Shown one piece after another: positions 1 through 9,805 of a stretch of 64,000 nt of DNA. The stretch spans positions 1 to 64,000 of the forward strand of contig JAFHKN010000005.1 of the NCBI GenBank assembly GCA_016937575.1. The letters run 5' to 3'. The notes under the pieces were generated by a model. The model was not told where the DNA came from. It was given only the letters and a program-made list of their open reading frames with translations, and did not search any database. The DNA comes from Roseomonas aeriglobus. GTDB taxonomy: Bacteria > Pseudomonadota > Alphaproteobacteria > Sphingomonadales > Sphingomonadaceae. The position numbers and the translations under genes were made by a program. Numbering within the stretch: position 1 is the stretch's first letter; every line of letters begins with the position of its first letter.

Positions 1-2077
1 GCACGGCTTCCAGCTCGTCTGCATGAAGCTCTACGCGATGCTTTGGGGACTGGGTCGGACTGGACCCTGCCAAGCGGGTCAACGTCACCCTCCCCAACGG
101 CGAAATCCACCGCACGATCATGGCGGTCGTGCAGTATATGCCCGAGGTCCAGAGGGCCTGGAGTGTGGCCGTGCGGGGCCTGCTCGGCGCCATCCTCGTC
201 TCCGTCTTTCTCACGATCCCGCTGACCATCTGGTTCGTCGATATTTCGCGGCGTCGGGGCCGGTCGATCCTGCAGGAGCGACACGAGCGGGGCGCCATGC
301 TAGTCGAGCGCGAACTGCTTCTCGCGGAGGTGTCCCAACACAACCAGGCGGCGTTTCGAAAAGGAAGCCCGGGAGTGCCTGCCCGACCTCTCGCCGCGGC
401 AGGTGCTGCAACTGCCCTTTGCGGCGCGCAAGGCCGCCGGGATCCACCATCCCTACATACTCGCCGGCATCCCGTTCCCGCACCGGATGGAACAGTCGCA
501 CACGATGCTGGTCGGCACCACCGGTCGGGCAAGACGACCGAGCTGCGCAGCCTCGTCAAGCAGATGCGCGAGCGTCAGGACAGCGCCGTCATCTTTGATC
601 TCACCGGTGCCTATGTCGAGGCATTCTATGACCCCGAGCCGATACGATCCTCAATCCGATGGACCGGCGCTGCCCGCATGGTCGATCTTTTCGGACTGCT
701 GCACCCACAGTGAGTTTACCGCCGCCGCTGCGCCCTGATCCCGTGGACGGCGGCTCCTCAGAACCGTTCTGGGCGCTCGCGGCGCGAACTCTCTTCATCG
801 AAATGTGCGTCCGCCTGCAGGAGCGTGGTGAGACCACCAATCTCGCGCTGTCGGAACATCTGATGACGGCCGATCTAAAGCGCGTTCACCGCTACCTTCA
901 GAACACCATCGCCGACCCTCTGACGGCCCCGGAAGCCGCCCGCATGGCGGAGTCGATCCGCGCCGTCTTCAACACGAACGCGCAGGTCCTCCGCTTCCTG
1001 CCAGACGAGGGTCCGCGCTTCTCGATCCGCGAATGGATCACGGGTGAGAAGAAGCCAGGCTCCATCCTTTTCATCACCTCAAATTACGTCGACATGCCGA
1101 TGAACCGGGCGCTGCTGACGCTCTGGATGGACCTCGCCATCAACCGGCTCATGACCATGCCGCGCACGCGGTCGCTGCGCACCTGGTTCATGTTCGACGA
1201 GCTCGGCGCACTTCACCGGCTGCCAGCCATCGAGAATGGCCTTCAGACGGCCCGCGCCTTCGGCGGCGCAATGATCCTCGGCATCCACAGCTTCGAAAAG
1301 CTGGTCGAGGTCTATGGCGAGCAGGGCGCCCGCAATCTCGCCTCGCTTGCCCGCTCCAAGCTCATCCTCGCGACCGCCGATCTCGACACCGCCGAGCAGT
1401 GCGCCCGCTATATCGGCAACCGCGAAGTCCGCCAGATGGATGAGGCCTACAGCTACGGCTACAACAACACGCGCGACGCCTCGACGCTGACTCCGCGCAA
1501 GCAGGTCGAACCGCTCGTGATCGCCGACGACATCACGAACCTGCCCTCGATGCATGGCTTCGTGAAGTTCCCCGACGGCTTCCCGGCCGCTCGGATCAAG
1601 CTCGTCTGGAAGGACTATCCCCAGGTCGCGGACGGCTTCCTGCCCCGCCCGACATGAAGCCGGTGCGATCGAAGCGCGGAGAGGAAGTGTTCGACGGAGA
1701 AGGGGGTGGTGAAGCCGGTGGGCGTGATGGTGCCGGCCAGGTGATCCAGGAGGTGGTAGAGCCGGTCAACGTGGCGAAGGAAATGGCCGCGCATCCTGTC
1801 TGCCGAGGTCGATGCGGAGAAGGAATCGACCAGCAAGGGGGTTCACGAAAACAACGCCGACCGCGACGGACAGGCACCCCGTCAACATGCGGCCGACATC
1901 GCACAGACTGCGCGCGCGGCAGCAGAGCAGGAGGCAGCGCAGGCCCGAGAACGTGATGATCGAAAGGACGGTCGCAGCCATCACAGCGCGCCGCGGGTCG
2001 AGGATCAGACGATCGTCGAGCTACGCCAGGATTTCTCCGCCGGCCGCGAGCCTGACGGCATGGACATGGGGATCTAG
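1..2077 (+). pseudogene. traD: Conjugative coupling protein TraD/VirD4-type, multiply frameshifted
   Basis: Type IV coupling proteins are inner-membrane ATPases that bring the relaxase-DNA complex to the conjugation channel. The reading moves between all three plus frames. An N-terminal membrane segment lies near bases 165-240, the Walker A region near 510-545, and a long intact C-terminal stretch from about 740 to 1657 carries the Walker B-like FMFDELG. An acidic, Ala/Glu-rich tail is readable to the stop at 2075-2077. Frame breaks are visible near 55, 350, 530, 640, 690, 1655 and 1800. At 530 a base is missing from the codons that should read GTTGSGKTT, so the ATP-binding loop is destroyed. 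The gene stops 3 bases before the relaxase start. Either it is a genuine pseudogene or this stretch has many sequencing errors; the intact relaxase next door favours decay but does not prove it. The 5' end lies outside the window. Confidence 0.85.
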
Positions 2078-2080
2078 CCA

Positions 2081-5000
2081 GTGCTCTCGGTCGCCTCCGT
2101 CCGTTCCGCCTCCGGCGCCGCCGGCTACTTCGCCAAGGACGACTATTACACCGTCGACGACAGCTCGGAGGTCAGTGCCTGGGGCGGCGAGGGCGCCTCC
2201 GACCTGGGCTTGTCCGGCGAGGTGGCGAAGGATGCCTTCGAAGGCATCCTGAACGGTATTCTGCCGAGCGGGGAGGGCGTGGCACAGGTCGAGAACCGGC
2301 GATCGGGCGTCGACCTCACCTTCTCGGCTCCGAAGTCGGTGTCGCTGCTCGCCTATGTCACCGGCGACAAGCGGATCCTCGGCGAGAACGGCGCCAACAT
2401 GAAGGCGGTCGCGCGGGCGATGGCCTGGGTCGAGAAGAACCTCGCCGAAGGGCGCAAGGACGTGGAAGGGCGCAAGGTTCCGGTGCAGACCGGCAACCTC
2501 GTCTTCGCCTTGTTCCAGCATGACACGAGCCGCGCCCTCGATCCTCAGGCGCACGTCCACGCAGTAATCGCCAACCTGACCAAGATGCCCGACGGCAAAT
2601 GGCAGGCGCTCCATGCCGACAAGATCTGGAGCAACAACACGGTGATCGGCTCGATCTACCACGCCTTCCTGCGCGAGGAGATGGAGAAGCTGGGCTACAG
2701 GCTAGAGCTCAAGGGCAAGCACGGGACGTTCGAGGTAGCCGGTGTCCCCAAGGCGGTGCTGGAGGCGTTCAGCCAGCGCCGCGAAGCCATTCTCGAGAAG
2801 GCGGCCGAGCTCGGCATTACCTCTCCCAAAGGGCGCGACAGCGTCACCACCAATACGCGCGATCCCAAGCTGAATGTTGAGGACCGCGACGGCCTCCGAC
2901 GCGAGTGGATCGAGAAGGCGGCGGCCCTCGGCTTCGATGGCAAGGCCCTGCTCGAGGCGGCGCTTGCAAGATCCGAACAGCGCGAGCCGGGAAGCGCTCT
3001 CGAGCGCGGCTATCGCGCCGTCTCCGAGGCGCTTACGAACGCCTGGGAAAAGCTTGGCGACGTCCTCAAGCCGCACGATCCTCTCGTCGATCGGGGCCTG
3101 GCTCGGGTGACCCACTCGCCGGCAGAAGCTCGTGCGCAGCTGGCTGTTGCGTCCGCCGTGCGCATGCTTTCCGAGCGTGAAGCCGCCTTCAACGTCAACC
3201 AGCTCGGCAAGACCGCTCTGGATCTCGGTCTGAAGGGCGTCACGGTCGACCATGTCGAGCGGCGGATCGCTCAGCTTGTGGAACGCGGCCAGCTGATCGC
3301 GGGCGAGGCGCGCGTGGGCGACACCCGGCCCCGCATGGTGACCACGCAGGAGGCCCTCAGGACCGAGGAGCGCATTCTCAAGGCGGTGGAGCAGGGGAAG
3401 GGCGCTTCCACTCCGATGATTGCGGCCAGCGAGGCTCCCGAGCGCTTGCAGGCACATGCGGATCGCGAGCTCAACGCCGGGCAGCTCGCCGCCGCCACAC
3501 TGATTGTCTCTTCGGAGGACCGGACGGTGGTGGTGCAGGGCATAGCCGGCGCCGGCAAGTCGACCATGCTGCAGTCCGTCGCGCGGGTCGCCGAGGCGGA
3601 GGGGCGGGCCGTCACGGGCCTCGCCTTCCAGAACAAGATGGTGGCGGACCTCGCAGAGGGCGCCGGAATCAAGTCCCAGACCATCGCCTCCTTCATTCTT
3701 GCCAACGAGCGGCACGTCACGAACCGGCAGGGCGACGCCTATGAGCAGGCGCGGGCCGTGTTCGGCGGCCAGATGCTCGTCGTCGACGAGACCTCGATGG
3801 TGTCGAGCGACGACATGCTGAAGCTCCATCAAATCTCGGCCGCGCTGGGCGTCGACAAACTCGTTCTCGTTGGCGACCGGCAGCAGCTCTCCTCGATCGA
3901 TGCCGGAAAGTCGTTCGCGCTCATCCAGGCCGGCGGGGGAACCATGGCGCGCATGGACGAGAACATCCGCCAGCGCACCGATCAGCTGCGCACCGTCGCG
4001 GCCCTGGCCAATGTCGGCGAAGCGGGCAAGGCCATGAAGGTGCTTGGCGACAGCGTCATCGAGCACAATAGCCCGGCCTTGCACGCAGCCGAAATGTGGC
4101 TCGGACTCTCGAGCGCCGATCGGGAGTCGACGGCGGTGTTCGCGTCGGGCCGCGCCTCGCGCGCGATCATCAATCAACGCATTCAGGACGGGCTTGCGGC
4201 CGAGAAGACCGTGCGCGGCGAGGGGATTCACCTCACCGTCTACGAGCGGGTGAATACCACGCGCGAGGAGTTGCGGTACGCATCCACCTACCGGCCCGGA
4301 CAAACCCTCGAGGTAGGCAGGGGAGGCGGTCAGGACGTCGGCCTCGCCGCCGGCCGCTACGACGTCGACAAGGTCCACCCCAACGGCAAGGTCGATCTTC
4401 TCGACGGTCGCCGGCGCATCCGGTTCGACCCACAGAAACTCTCGCCAACCGAGAAGCGCGACCGCCTTCAGCTCAGCGAGAAGAAAGATCTTCATCTGCG
4501 CGAAGGCGATCGCATTCGCTGGACCGCCAACGACAAGGGGAGGGGGCTCCACAACGCCGCCCTCGCACGCGTCCTCACCATCGATGCGAGCGGCGTCACC
4601 GTCGAAACCGCGAGCAAGGAGCGGCTGACGCTCGACCTGGGCGATCCGATGCTGTCGCGGCTCGACCTCGCTTACTCGCTGAACATGCACATGGCGCAGG
4701 GCATCACCACCGACAAGGCGATCACCGTCATGTCGAGCCAGGAGCGCAACCTGTCCAACCAGCGCCTGTTCAACGTCGGCGTCACCCGCGTTCGCGACGA
4801 AATGACGATGGTGGTGGACGATAAAGCGAAGCTCGAGCGCCAGCTCGACAACAACCCCGGAAACAAGACCTCGGCGCTCGAAACGGTGGGTCGGCTCGAC
4901 GTCGACCGGGAACGCGGCACGGGCACCAGCCCGCGCGAAAAATTCGATCCCGGCCCTGTCGATCTGTCGGACTTGCCGCCTTTGCCAGGCGACCCGCCGC

Positions 5001-5131
5001 TTCCGACTGCCGGGAAGGGCCAGGCTGCGTCTGCACCGGGCGATCCCCTCAAATCACCGCCCGAGCTCAAGCCCGACCGCAGCGACGTGCTGCCGCCGCT
5101 GCCGGAACGCAGCCTGGGGCTCGATCTGTGA
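2081..5131 (+). CDS. MobF-family conjugative relaxase/helicase (TrwC/TraI-like)
   Basis: The protein nicks the transfer origin and unwinds the strand to be transferred. Residues 1-300 are a TrwC-type relaxase: the tyrosine cluster Y16/Y22/Y23 lies in GYFAKDDYYT, and the metal-binding histidines are H147 (FQHDTSR), H158 and H160 (QAHVHAV). A RecD-like helicase follows, with Walker A AGAGKST at about 488 and Walker B-like VVDETS at about 568. The C-terminus is proline-rich (PPLPGDPPLP). The GTG start at 2081 is three bases after the traD tail, and the relaxase fold begins at once, as in the family. At 1016 aa it is close to TrwC (966 aa) and shorter than F TraI. It is intact although its coupling-protein gene is broken. 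Confidence 0.95.
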   Translation: MLSVASVRSASGAAGYFAKDDYYTVDDSSEVSAWGGEGASDLGLSGEVAKDAFEGILNGILPSGEGVAQVENRRSGVDLTFSAPKSVSLLAYVTGDKRILGENGANMKAVARAMAWVEKNLAEGRKDVEGRKVPVQTGNLVFALFQHDTSRALDPQAHVHAVIANLTKMPDGKWQALHADKIWSNNTVIGSIYHAFLREEMEKLGYRLELKGKHGTFEVAGVPKAVLEAFSQRREAILEKAAELGITSPKGRDSVTTNTRDPKLNVEDRDGLRREWIEKAAALGFDGKALLEAALARSEQREPGSALERGYRAVSEALTNAWEKLGDVLKPHDPLVDRGLARVTHSPAEARAQLAVASAVRMLSEREAAFNVNQLGKTALDLGLKGVTVDHVERRIAQLVERGQLIAGEARVGDTRPRMVTTQEALRTEERILKAVEQGKGASTPMIAASEAPERLQAHADRELNAGQLAAATLIVSSEDRTVVVQGIAGAGKSTMLQSVARVAEAEGRAVTGLAFQNKMVADLAEGAGIKSQTIASFILANERHVTNRQGDAYEQARAVFGGQMLVVDETSMVSSDDMLKLHQISAALGVDKLVLVGDRQQLSSIDAGKSFALIQAGGGTMARMDENIRQRTDQLRTVAALANVGEAGKAMKVLGDSVIEHNSPALHAAEMWLGLSSADRESTAVFASGRASRAIINQRIQDGLAAEKTVRGEGIHLTVYERVNTTREELRYASTYRPGQTLEVGRGGGQDVGLAAGRYDVDKVHPNGKVDLLDGRRRIRFDPQKLSPTEKRDRLQLSEKKDLHLREGDRIRWTANDKGRGLHNAALARVLTIDASGVTVETASKERLTLDLGDPMLSRLDLAYSLNMHMAQGITTDKAITVMSSQERNLSNQRLFNVGVTRVRDEMTMVVDDKAKLERQLDNNPGNKTSALETVGRLDVDRERGTGTSPREKFDPGPVDLSDLPPLPGDPPLPTAGKGQAASAPGDPLKSPPELKPDRSDVLPPLPERSLGLDL

Positions 5132-5170
5132 CGACCGACCGGCCGGACCGCCGGATTGAAGGAGACGACG

Positions 5171-5371
5171 ATGAGTGGATGGGATTTCGACGACGTCGGC
5201 AAGTTCGGCAGCGACAAGGCAGCCGAGGACTTCGCCAAGCGCAACAATGTGGATCCCCGCGACATCCGAACCCGCGACAAGGGCGATGGCGTTGAACTGG
5301 AGATCCGGCGCTCCAGTCTGGACCGGCGTGGGCTCAAGGACAGCGGCGAGGGGCGCCGCGACGGCTGGTAA
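5171..5371 (+). CDS. Small conserved-type hypothetical protein
   Basis: This is a 66-residue, strongly charged protein beginning MSGWDFDDVG. The ATG at 5171 was chosen because AAGGAG lies 7 bases upstream; the in-frame TTG at 5156 would precede that ribosome binding site. It has no membrane segment or signal peptide. The middle (KAAEDFAKRNNVDPRDIRTR) looks like a short helical segment. It lies 39 bases after the relaxase in the same direction, so it is probably co-transcribed as a relaxase satellite. I do not recognise a functional domain. Confidence 0.7.
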   Translation: MSGWDFDDVGKFGSDKAAEDFAKRNNVDPRDIRTRDKGDGVELEIRRSSLDRRGLKDSGEGRRDGW

Positions 5372-5430
5372 CCGGCAGACCGGCGCGGCCCCGGTTGTTG
5401 GCCGCGCCTTCCATTCCGAGGGGTGACGCA

Positions 5431-5964
5431 ATGACACAACTGTTCGGATCGCCAATCGCGACCGTATTTCTTATCGTCTGCGCGGTCATTATACTTGCGC
5501 TGGTGAAAAGCGCGGCGGCACCGAGTGGACCGCCCGCGCCGGTGGCCAAGCGCTTTCTTACCGACCGCGAGCTGGCCATGCTCGCGGCGATCGAGCGCGC
5601 CCTGCCCGCACACCGCATCCACGCGCAGGTGGCAATGGGGGCTCTCCTGCAGGTTCCACGTCGGCTCGGGCGCAAGGTGTCCCCCGCTGATCGAAACAGC
5701 TTCTCGCAGAAGATCATCGACTTCGTAGTGCAGGACCGGGAGACTGGAACGATCGTCGCCTTGATCGAGGTCGACGACTATACCCATAACGCCGCGACCG
5801 ACGCAAAGCGTGATGCGATGACATCGGGCGCTGGCTACACGACGATCCGCATCGCGGCAAAGACCAAGCCGACGCTGGCGAATGTCCGTGAGGCGCTCGC
5901 ACCGTTGCTTCATTCGGATCGATCTGCGGGCGCGATCGCGGATCGGGGGGCGAACCATGCTTGA
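5431..5964 (+). CDS. Membrane-anchored DUF2726-domain protein
   Basis: A 177-residue protein with an N-terminal membrane helix (about residues 6-27, ATVFLIVCAVIILALV). A soluble domain follows with KIIDFVVQDRETGTIVALIEVDDYTHN. This D...(E)xD/xH arrangement after conserved strands matches DUF2726, a family with a restriction-endonuclease-like fold predicted to bind or cut nucleic acid. The ATG at 5431 has GAGGGG 7-13 bases upstream. The 3' end overlaps the next gene by 8 bases, which suggests translational coupling. Nuclease activity is inference. Confidence 0.75.
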   Translation: MTQLFGSPIATVFLIVCAVIILALVKSAAAPSGPPAPVAKRFLTDRELAMLAAIERALPAHRIHAQVAMGALLQVPRRLGRKVSPADRNSFSQKIIDFVVQDRETGTIVALIEVDDYTHNAATDAKRDAMTSGAGYTTIRIAAKTKPTLANVREALAPLLHSDRSAGAIADRGANHA

Positions 5965-6277
5965 GACCCAGATCATACTGGCGATCTACGCCGCATCGCC
6001 GCTGTACCTCAGGGGTGATCTCGCCAGCCCGGCATGGGTGCGCCTACCGAGCATTCTAAAGCTTCCTGCCGGCCTTCGGCGGGACGTCCGCATCGGGACT
6101 ATCGCCGGCCTCGCCCTCCTCGTCTGGGTGGAACTGGCCAGTCACTCGTCGGCGCTCGGAAGGGCCGAGTGCGCGGCGTGGTTGGCGGTGCTTGTCGAGT
6201 GCCCCGCCTTTCTGAAGATCGCGATGCACCGCGACCAAGGCGTCTACTATCAATCCAGCGTCGAAGGGGCTGCGTAG
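5957..6277 (+). CDS. Small hypothetical membrane protein
   Basis: 106 residues. Hydrophobic stretches lie near residues 4-16 and 43-60 (GTIAGLALLVWVELAS), so the protein is probably in the inner membrane. The ATG at 5957 sits inside the end of the DUF2726 gene, and the TAG stop shares a base with the GTG of the next gene. This places it in a tightly packed plasmid-type operon. No domain is recognised. An ORF extension to 5882 in the same frame is unlikely because it would lie within the previous gene. Confidence 0.6.
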   Translation: MLETQIILAIYAASPLYLRGDLASPAWVRLPSILKLPAGLRRDVRIGTIAGLALLVWVELASHSSALGRAECAAWLAVLVECPAFLKIAMHRDQGVYYQSSVEGAA

Positions 6278-6780
6278 TGGCGATCGACGACCGCGACTAT
6301 ACGCGCGAGCGGTATCGCCAGCGGCAGAAGGTTGATCCCGGCAAGCTCCGCTGGGGCTTCGGCAAGGCAGCGAGGGACGCAAACGCGCCGAAGACGAAGT
6401 CAACGCCGCTTGGCAGCGCTTCGTTGAATCGACGGAAAATCTCGCGACGACTTCACGCCGCCATGGTCCAGCGCTGGCAACCGCGGCCACCACTCGGGGG
6501 GAGAACGGAACCCGTAATGGAACAGTGCGACCTCTTCGGCGAACCGCCGCCTCAATCCCAAGCGGAAGAAGTGACCAAGGTGCCCCTCTCCCCGCTCGCC
6601 GCGCCCTGCGCTTTCAGGAACCGATCGAACAAATCCTGCCAACGCCTCGCTCGCGATCCGATCAGGCTGGACGGGCGCACGCTGCACTATCACGGCCGGC
6701 TTCTCCTCCACTGTCCCTTGGTATGCTTCAATGGCGCCTCGGCCGAGGAAACCCGGGTCTATGCCGAGGCAGCAGAATGA
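6277..6780 (+). CDS. Hypothetical protein, basic N-terminus
   Basis: The GTG start overlaps the previous stop by one base. The first 30 residues (AIDDRDYTRERYRQRQ and following) are very basic and look like a short domain seen in plasmid-borne proteins of this group. The remaining part, up to 167 residues, has low-complexity basic stretches and could reflect a frame change after about base 6420. The stop overlaps the ATG of the next gene (ATGA). I do not know the function; the N-terminal half is better supported than the C-terminal half. Confidence 0.45.
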   Translation: MAIDDRDYTRERYRQRQKVDPGKLRWGFGKAARDANAPKTKSTPLGSASLNRRKISRRLHAAMVQRWQPRPPLGGRTEPVMEQCDLFGEPPPQSQAEEVTKVPLSPLAAPCAFRNRSNKSCQRLARDPIRLDGRTLHYHGRLLLHCPLVCFNGASAEETRVYAEAAE

Positions 6781-6992
6781 CGGCCAGCAGCCCTGTCCGG
6801 TTAACCGGCGTGGTGGACATGACGCCACGTGGGCTGATGCTGATCGAGGGAGACGGGATGCGCTGGCGGCTCGTTGGGGACGTGATCGCCGGACACCTGA
6901 TCGGTAAGTCGGTCACCGTCGAGGGAATGATCATCGGGGCGGCCATCACGGCCTATTATCTGGCACCGGCGCCGGAGACTTCGCCATGCTGA
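6777..6992 (+). CDS. DUF5818-like small protein
   Basis: 71 residues with alternating short strands: RLTGVVDMTPRGLMLIEGD, MRWRLVGD, GKSVTVEGM. This is the pattern of small OB-like beta-barrel proteins annotated DUF5818 in sphingomonads. The family assignment is from memory and tentative. The ATG overlaps the preceding stop (ATGA), and the 3' end overlaps the next gene by 7 bases, so it is part of the same compact operon. Confidence 0.6.
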   Translation: MTASSPVRLTGVVDMTPRGLMLIEGDGMRWRLVGDVIAGHLIGKSVTVEGMIIGAAITAYYLAPAPETSPC

Positions 6993-7444
6993 TCCGGGCG
7001 ACCGCATTCCCATACCGTCGACCGGGGTGCCCGCATTGCGGCCATCTGATCAATCACTGGCCGCGCGACAGCAATCTCGAGAGCTGCCAGCTCTGCCTGC
7101 GCCCGATGATCCTCCTTCGACGGCCTACGGACTGGAACGGGCCGAAGCGGCTGCGCGGGCTGCTCGACATCGGATTTGCACTGTACGGCCTGCTCACGAT
7201 CGGGCTCGTTGCGGTCTTCATCGTCACCGGGCTGTCACCTCACGGCTTTGCCAAGGCAATCTCGGTTCTGCTCTTCATCATCGGCACCGTATTGGCGACC
7301 GACGGCGTGCTCGGGCTCCGCTCCGGAATGGACAGGACGGGCAAGCGGCTTCGCGTGGGGCGATCGGCACGCGTCGTTGCCGGCGGGAAGCTCGCTGCGG
7401 GCGCGGCGGCGATCCTGCTTTTGTGCATCGGTCTCACCCTCTGA
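6986..7444 (+). CDS. Zinc-ribbon membrane protein
   Basis: 152 residues. The N-terminal part holds two Cys pairs (CPHC near residue 15 and CQLC near 36), typical of a small zinc ribbon on the cytoplasmic side. Three hydrophobic helices follow: DIGFALYGLLTIGLVAVFIV, AISVLLFIIGTVLA and AAGAAAILLLCIGLTL. Charged residues lie between helices 2 and 3. It overlaps the preceding gene by 7 bases and ends the plus-strand operon. The function is unknown. Confidence 0.7.
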   Translation: MLIRATAFPYRRPGCPHCGHLINHWPRDSNLESCQLCLRPMILLRRPTDWNGPKRLRGLLDIGFALYGLLTIGLVAVFIVTGLSPHGFAKAISVLLFIIGTVLATDGVLGLRSGMDRTGKRLRVGRSARVVAGGKLAAGAAAILLLCIGLTL

Positions 7445-7491
7445 GTAAGGTGGTGCACGAGAGCTTGCGGCGCTTTGCACCAAAGTGGATG

Positions 7492-7914
7492 TTATCCGCC
7501 CGCGCTCAAAGCGGCGGCATCATCCATGACCGTGTCCGGATCGCCGAAGCGATAGGACGCCAATTCTTCGCAATCGCTCCTGCTGAGAGGACTCTTGCTG
7601 TAGGTGCCTCGAGCCCAGCTGCTTGTTGTGGTGTGCCTTTCCCCTAACCGCAGCATCTCGTCGTGCGGTGCGACGTACCAGACACCGCGGTCGGGGAACG
7701 CGATCCAGATGTCTCGGCCGATATATTTCTTATCGATGGTCCACCGGCCTTTGAGCTGCACCAGCTTGGTATCGCCAGTCGCCTCGTTCAACAGGATCAG
7801 GTCGATGCCATTGTCATAGACCGGCAGATAGGCGTTGTAGCCTTGATTGAGTGCGACGGTGACGAGCGCATTGCGGTTCACCACTTCGACAGCATCGCTG
7901 GTTAGCTTCATCAT
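7492..7914 (-). CDS. PD-(D/E)XK-like nuclease-fold hypothetical protein
   Basis: 140 residues. The segment YNAYLPVYDNGIDLILLN followed by TKLVQLKGRW gives the GxD...(Q/E)xK signature of small PD-(D/E)XK nuclease-fold proteins. The rest (DIWIAFPDRGVWYVAPHDEM) continues the alternating strand-helix pattern. The start ATGATGAAGCTTAC at 7914 is preceded by GGAGGG on the minus strand. It stands alone between convergent and divergent neighbours. A Gln in place of the usual Glu before the Lys is tolerated in this superfamily. Activity is inferred. Confidence 0.65.
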   Translation of the reverse strand: MMKLTSDAVEVVNRNALVTVALNQGYNAYLPVYDNGIDLILLNEATGDTKLVQLKGRWTIDKKYIGRDIWIAFPDRGVWYVAPHDEMLRLGERHTTTSSWARGTYSKSPLSRSDCEELASYRFGDPDTVMDDAAALSAGG

Positions 7915-8058
7915 CCCTCCTGATACCGTTCGCCCACATGGTCCCGTGCTTTGTGGCAGCTATAACCAAGCCGATACCGGCGACTTCTGCGACGGCGCCT
8001 GCTGCACGGTAGAATATCGCAAAAAGCTGATTCAAGGTCTCTGCAATCAGGGGTAGTC

Positions 8059-9693
8059 ATGCTCCGCTACCCGGGGGTGCCTATGCCGATCGTACAGAGA
8101 TATTTTGAGTTGCGTGATGTGCTGCCGCTGCAAGGGCGGCCATGGATACCGCTCCGCCACGATGCCGATGTCGTGATCGACCCACCTGAGGCCGGTATCG
8201 TCGAGCTGCGGGAATATACGGGCATCGCCACTGCCGCGATCTTCGACACCCATCGATCAGAGGGCGACAAGGTCGTCTGGAGCGACTTGGGGGTCGGCGC
8301 ACACCGGGGCGGCATGGAACCGTGGGGCTATCGCGCTTCCGACCTGTTCTATGGCAGGTCCACTCAGCCGATCGGTTCCAATCTCGTGATCGACCAGTAT
8401 CTCGAGGACGAACACCTTCACATCTGGCACCTGCATCCCGACCTGGTCGTGGCCCTCCGCCTTCTACGTGAAGGTGATTGCTGGTTTCGACCGGAGGAGG
8501 GCTGGGCCGAGGTCGCGCGATTGAAACGAGATGCTGAGGACCGCCCGATCCTGCTTGAGATTAGGCCGGAGTTCCTTGGTGACTACCTCAGCGCCCGCGG
8601 CATGGCCCTGTATTGTTCGAGCTATCACCAGCGGACCGCCACCACCATCGACAAGCCTGTCTACAGCTGGCCAGGCGACGCTTTCGCCGAAGTCAGGGGC
8701 AGGGACGAGCGGGAGGGTCGAACCGGACCGGGGCGCTGGCCGACCCCCAGTGATCAGTACCGCACGATGGGCGCCATGTGGCGAACGGAATGGGTCCAGC
8801 CAAGCGGGCTGAGTACACGCATCCGGGGCGACAAGGATCCCCATACCACGAGCTTCATACTGGAGAGTGACGGCACCCGCAGGTCGGGCGATGGTCTGGC
8901 TGGGGTGTCGACATGGTTATATTTCGATCCCACCGTCGTCTCCACCTTGATGCGCCATCGCGGCGCGAGCCTGCATTGGTACAGCGCGGAAACCGGAGGC
9001 CTGGGCGCCAGCACCGGTGTCCACTTCGGGGTCAACCGGCTCGGCCTGATCACGGTCTTCGCAAAAGACATCGGAGCACTCGATCCTTGGGAGCAGCGGC
9101 TGTGGAGCGCTCATAACGTAACGCCCGACGGCGGCGTGGCAGAGGAGTTGTTCGCCGCTCAGATGGATGTGACACCGGCCAGTACGATCGCACCAGAATC
9201 GCAGCTGGCCGCGGCGCTTGCGGAGATCGACGCGGCTTTCAGCGGCAAATATGGCGTCCCGCTCCTCCGCGACGACCAGGCCGTGCCTCGGCTGTTGCGC
9301 CGCGCGCACCGCTTCCAGGCGGCTGAAGCAGACGGTTTGCTGGAGCTAGCCAAGGAGGTCACTCGCCTTTTCATGGAGCGGGTCGACGTCGATGCCGTCC
9401 TTGCGCCTCTCAACCTGCCCAAACCCAAGGATGGTCGGAAGCCGGGTTCGAATAAGGCGCTGGAGAAACTCCTCGGCAGTCTAATCCCTGGGAACGACGC
9501 GAGCACGATGATGGCGCCGCTCTTCGGGATCTACGATCTTCGGCTCGCCGACGCACATCTTGGTTCGAGCAACATCGCCAGCGGCAAGGAGCGGGCAGGG
9601 GTCGATGATACCGCGCCAGCAGCGATGCAAGGCCGTCAGCTGCTGGATACCTTCGTGGCTACGCTTCGCCAGATATCGGCGGCGATCGCCTAA
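8059..9693 (+). CDS. Large hypothetical protein with C-terminal HEPN-like motif
   Basis: 544 residues. I do not recognise the N-terminal 400 residues, which look like beta-rich and mixed globular domains with many Trp/His (EHLHIWHLHPDLVVALRLL). The last 160 residues are helical and contain IYDLRLADAHLGSSN, an R-x4-H motif (R495, H500) of the kind that forms the active site of HEPN RNases. The ATG at 8059 has AGGGG 5 bases before the spacer; an internal ATG at 8083 is the alternative. The next gene, 113 bases downstream by its first clear ATG, also carries an R-x4-H motif. A two-protein HEPN locus is plausible but unproven. Confidence 0.65.
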   Translation: MLRYPGVPMPIVQRYFELRDVLPLQGRPWIPLRHDADVVIDPPEAGIVELREYTGIATAAIFDTHRSEGDKVVWSDLGVGAHRGGMEPWGYRASDLFYGRSTQPIGSNLVIDQYLEDEHLHIWHLHPDLVVALRLLREGDCWFRPEEGWAEVARLKRDAEDRPILLEIRPEFLGDYLSARGMALYCSSYHQRTATTIDKPVYSWPGDAFAEVRGRDEREGRTGPGRWPTPSDQYRTMGAMWRTEWVQPSGLSTRIRGDKDPHTTSFILESDGTRRSGDGLAGVSTWLYFDPTVVSTLMRHRGASLHWYSAETGGLGASTGVHFGVNRLGLITVFAKDIGALDPWEQRLWSAHNVTPDGGVAEELFAAQMDVTPASTIAPESQLAAALAEIDAAFSGKYGVPLLRDDQAVPRLLRRAHRFQAAEADGLLELAKEVTRLFMERVDVDAVLAPLNLPKPKDGRKPGSNKALEKLLGSLIPGNDASTMMAPLFGIYDLRLADAHLGSSNIASGKERAGVDDTAPAAMQGRQLLDTFVATLRQISAAIA

Positions 9694-9805
9694 TCGGGAA
9701 GCATATCGACGATGGTCACTTCAGCAATTTTCGATCGCTCGACCCGGAAACGGCCGATCTTGCCACGAGCTGATCGATAACGCTGACCGGCAACGCTCAG
9801 CCTTC

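Noticed and set aside
1615..1836. 73-codon minus-strand ORF after the traD core
   Set aside because: The plus strand here reads as the acidic C-terminal tail of TraD once a frameshift is allowed, and its stop is correctly placed before the relaxase.
2702..4690. 662-codon open frame on the minus strand inside the relaxase gene
   Set aside because: It is the antisense shadow of a GC-rich gene; the plus strand carries the complete MobF relaxase motifs, and the shadow has none.
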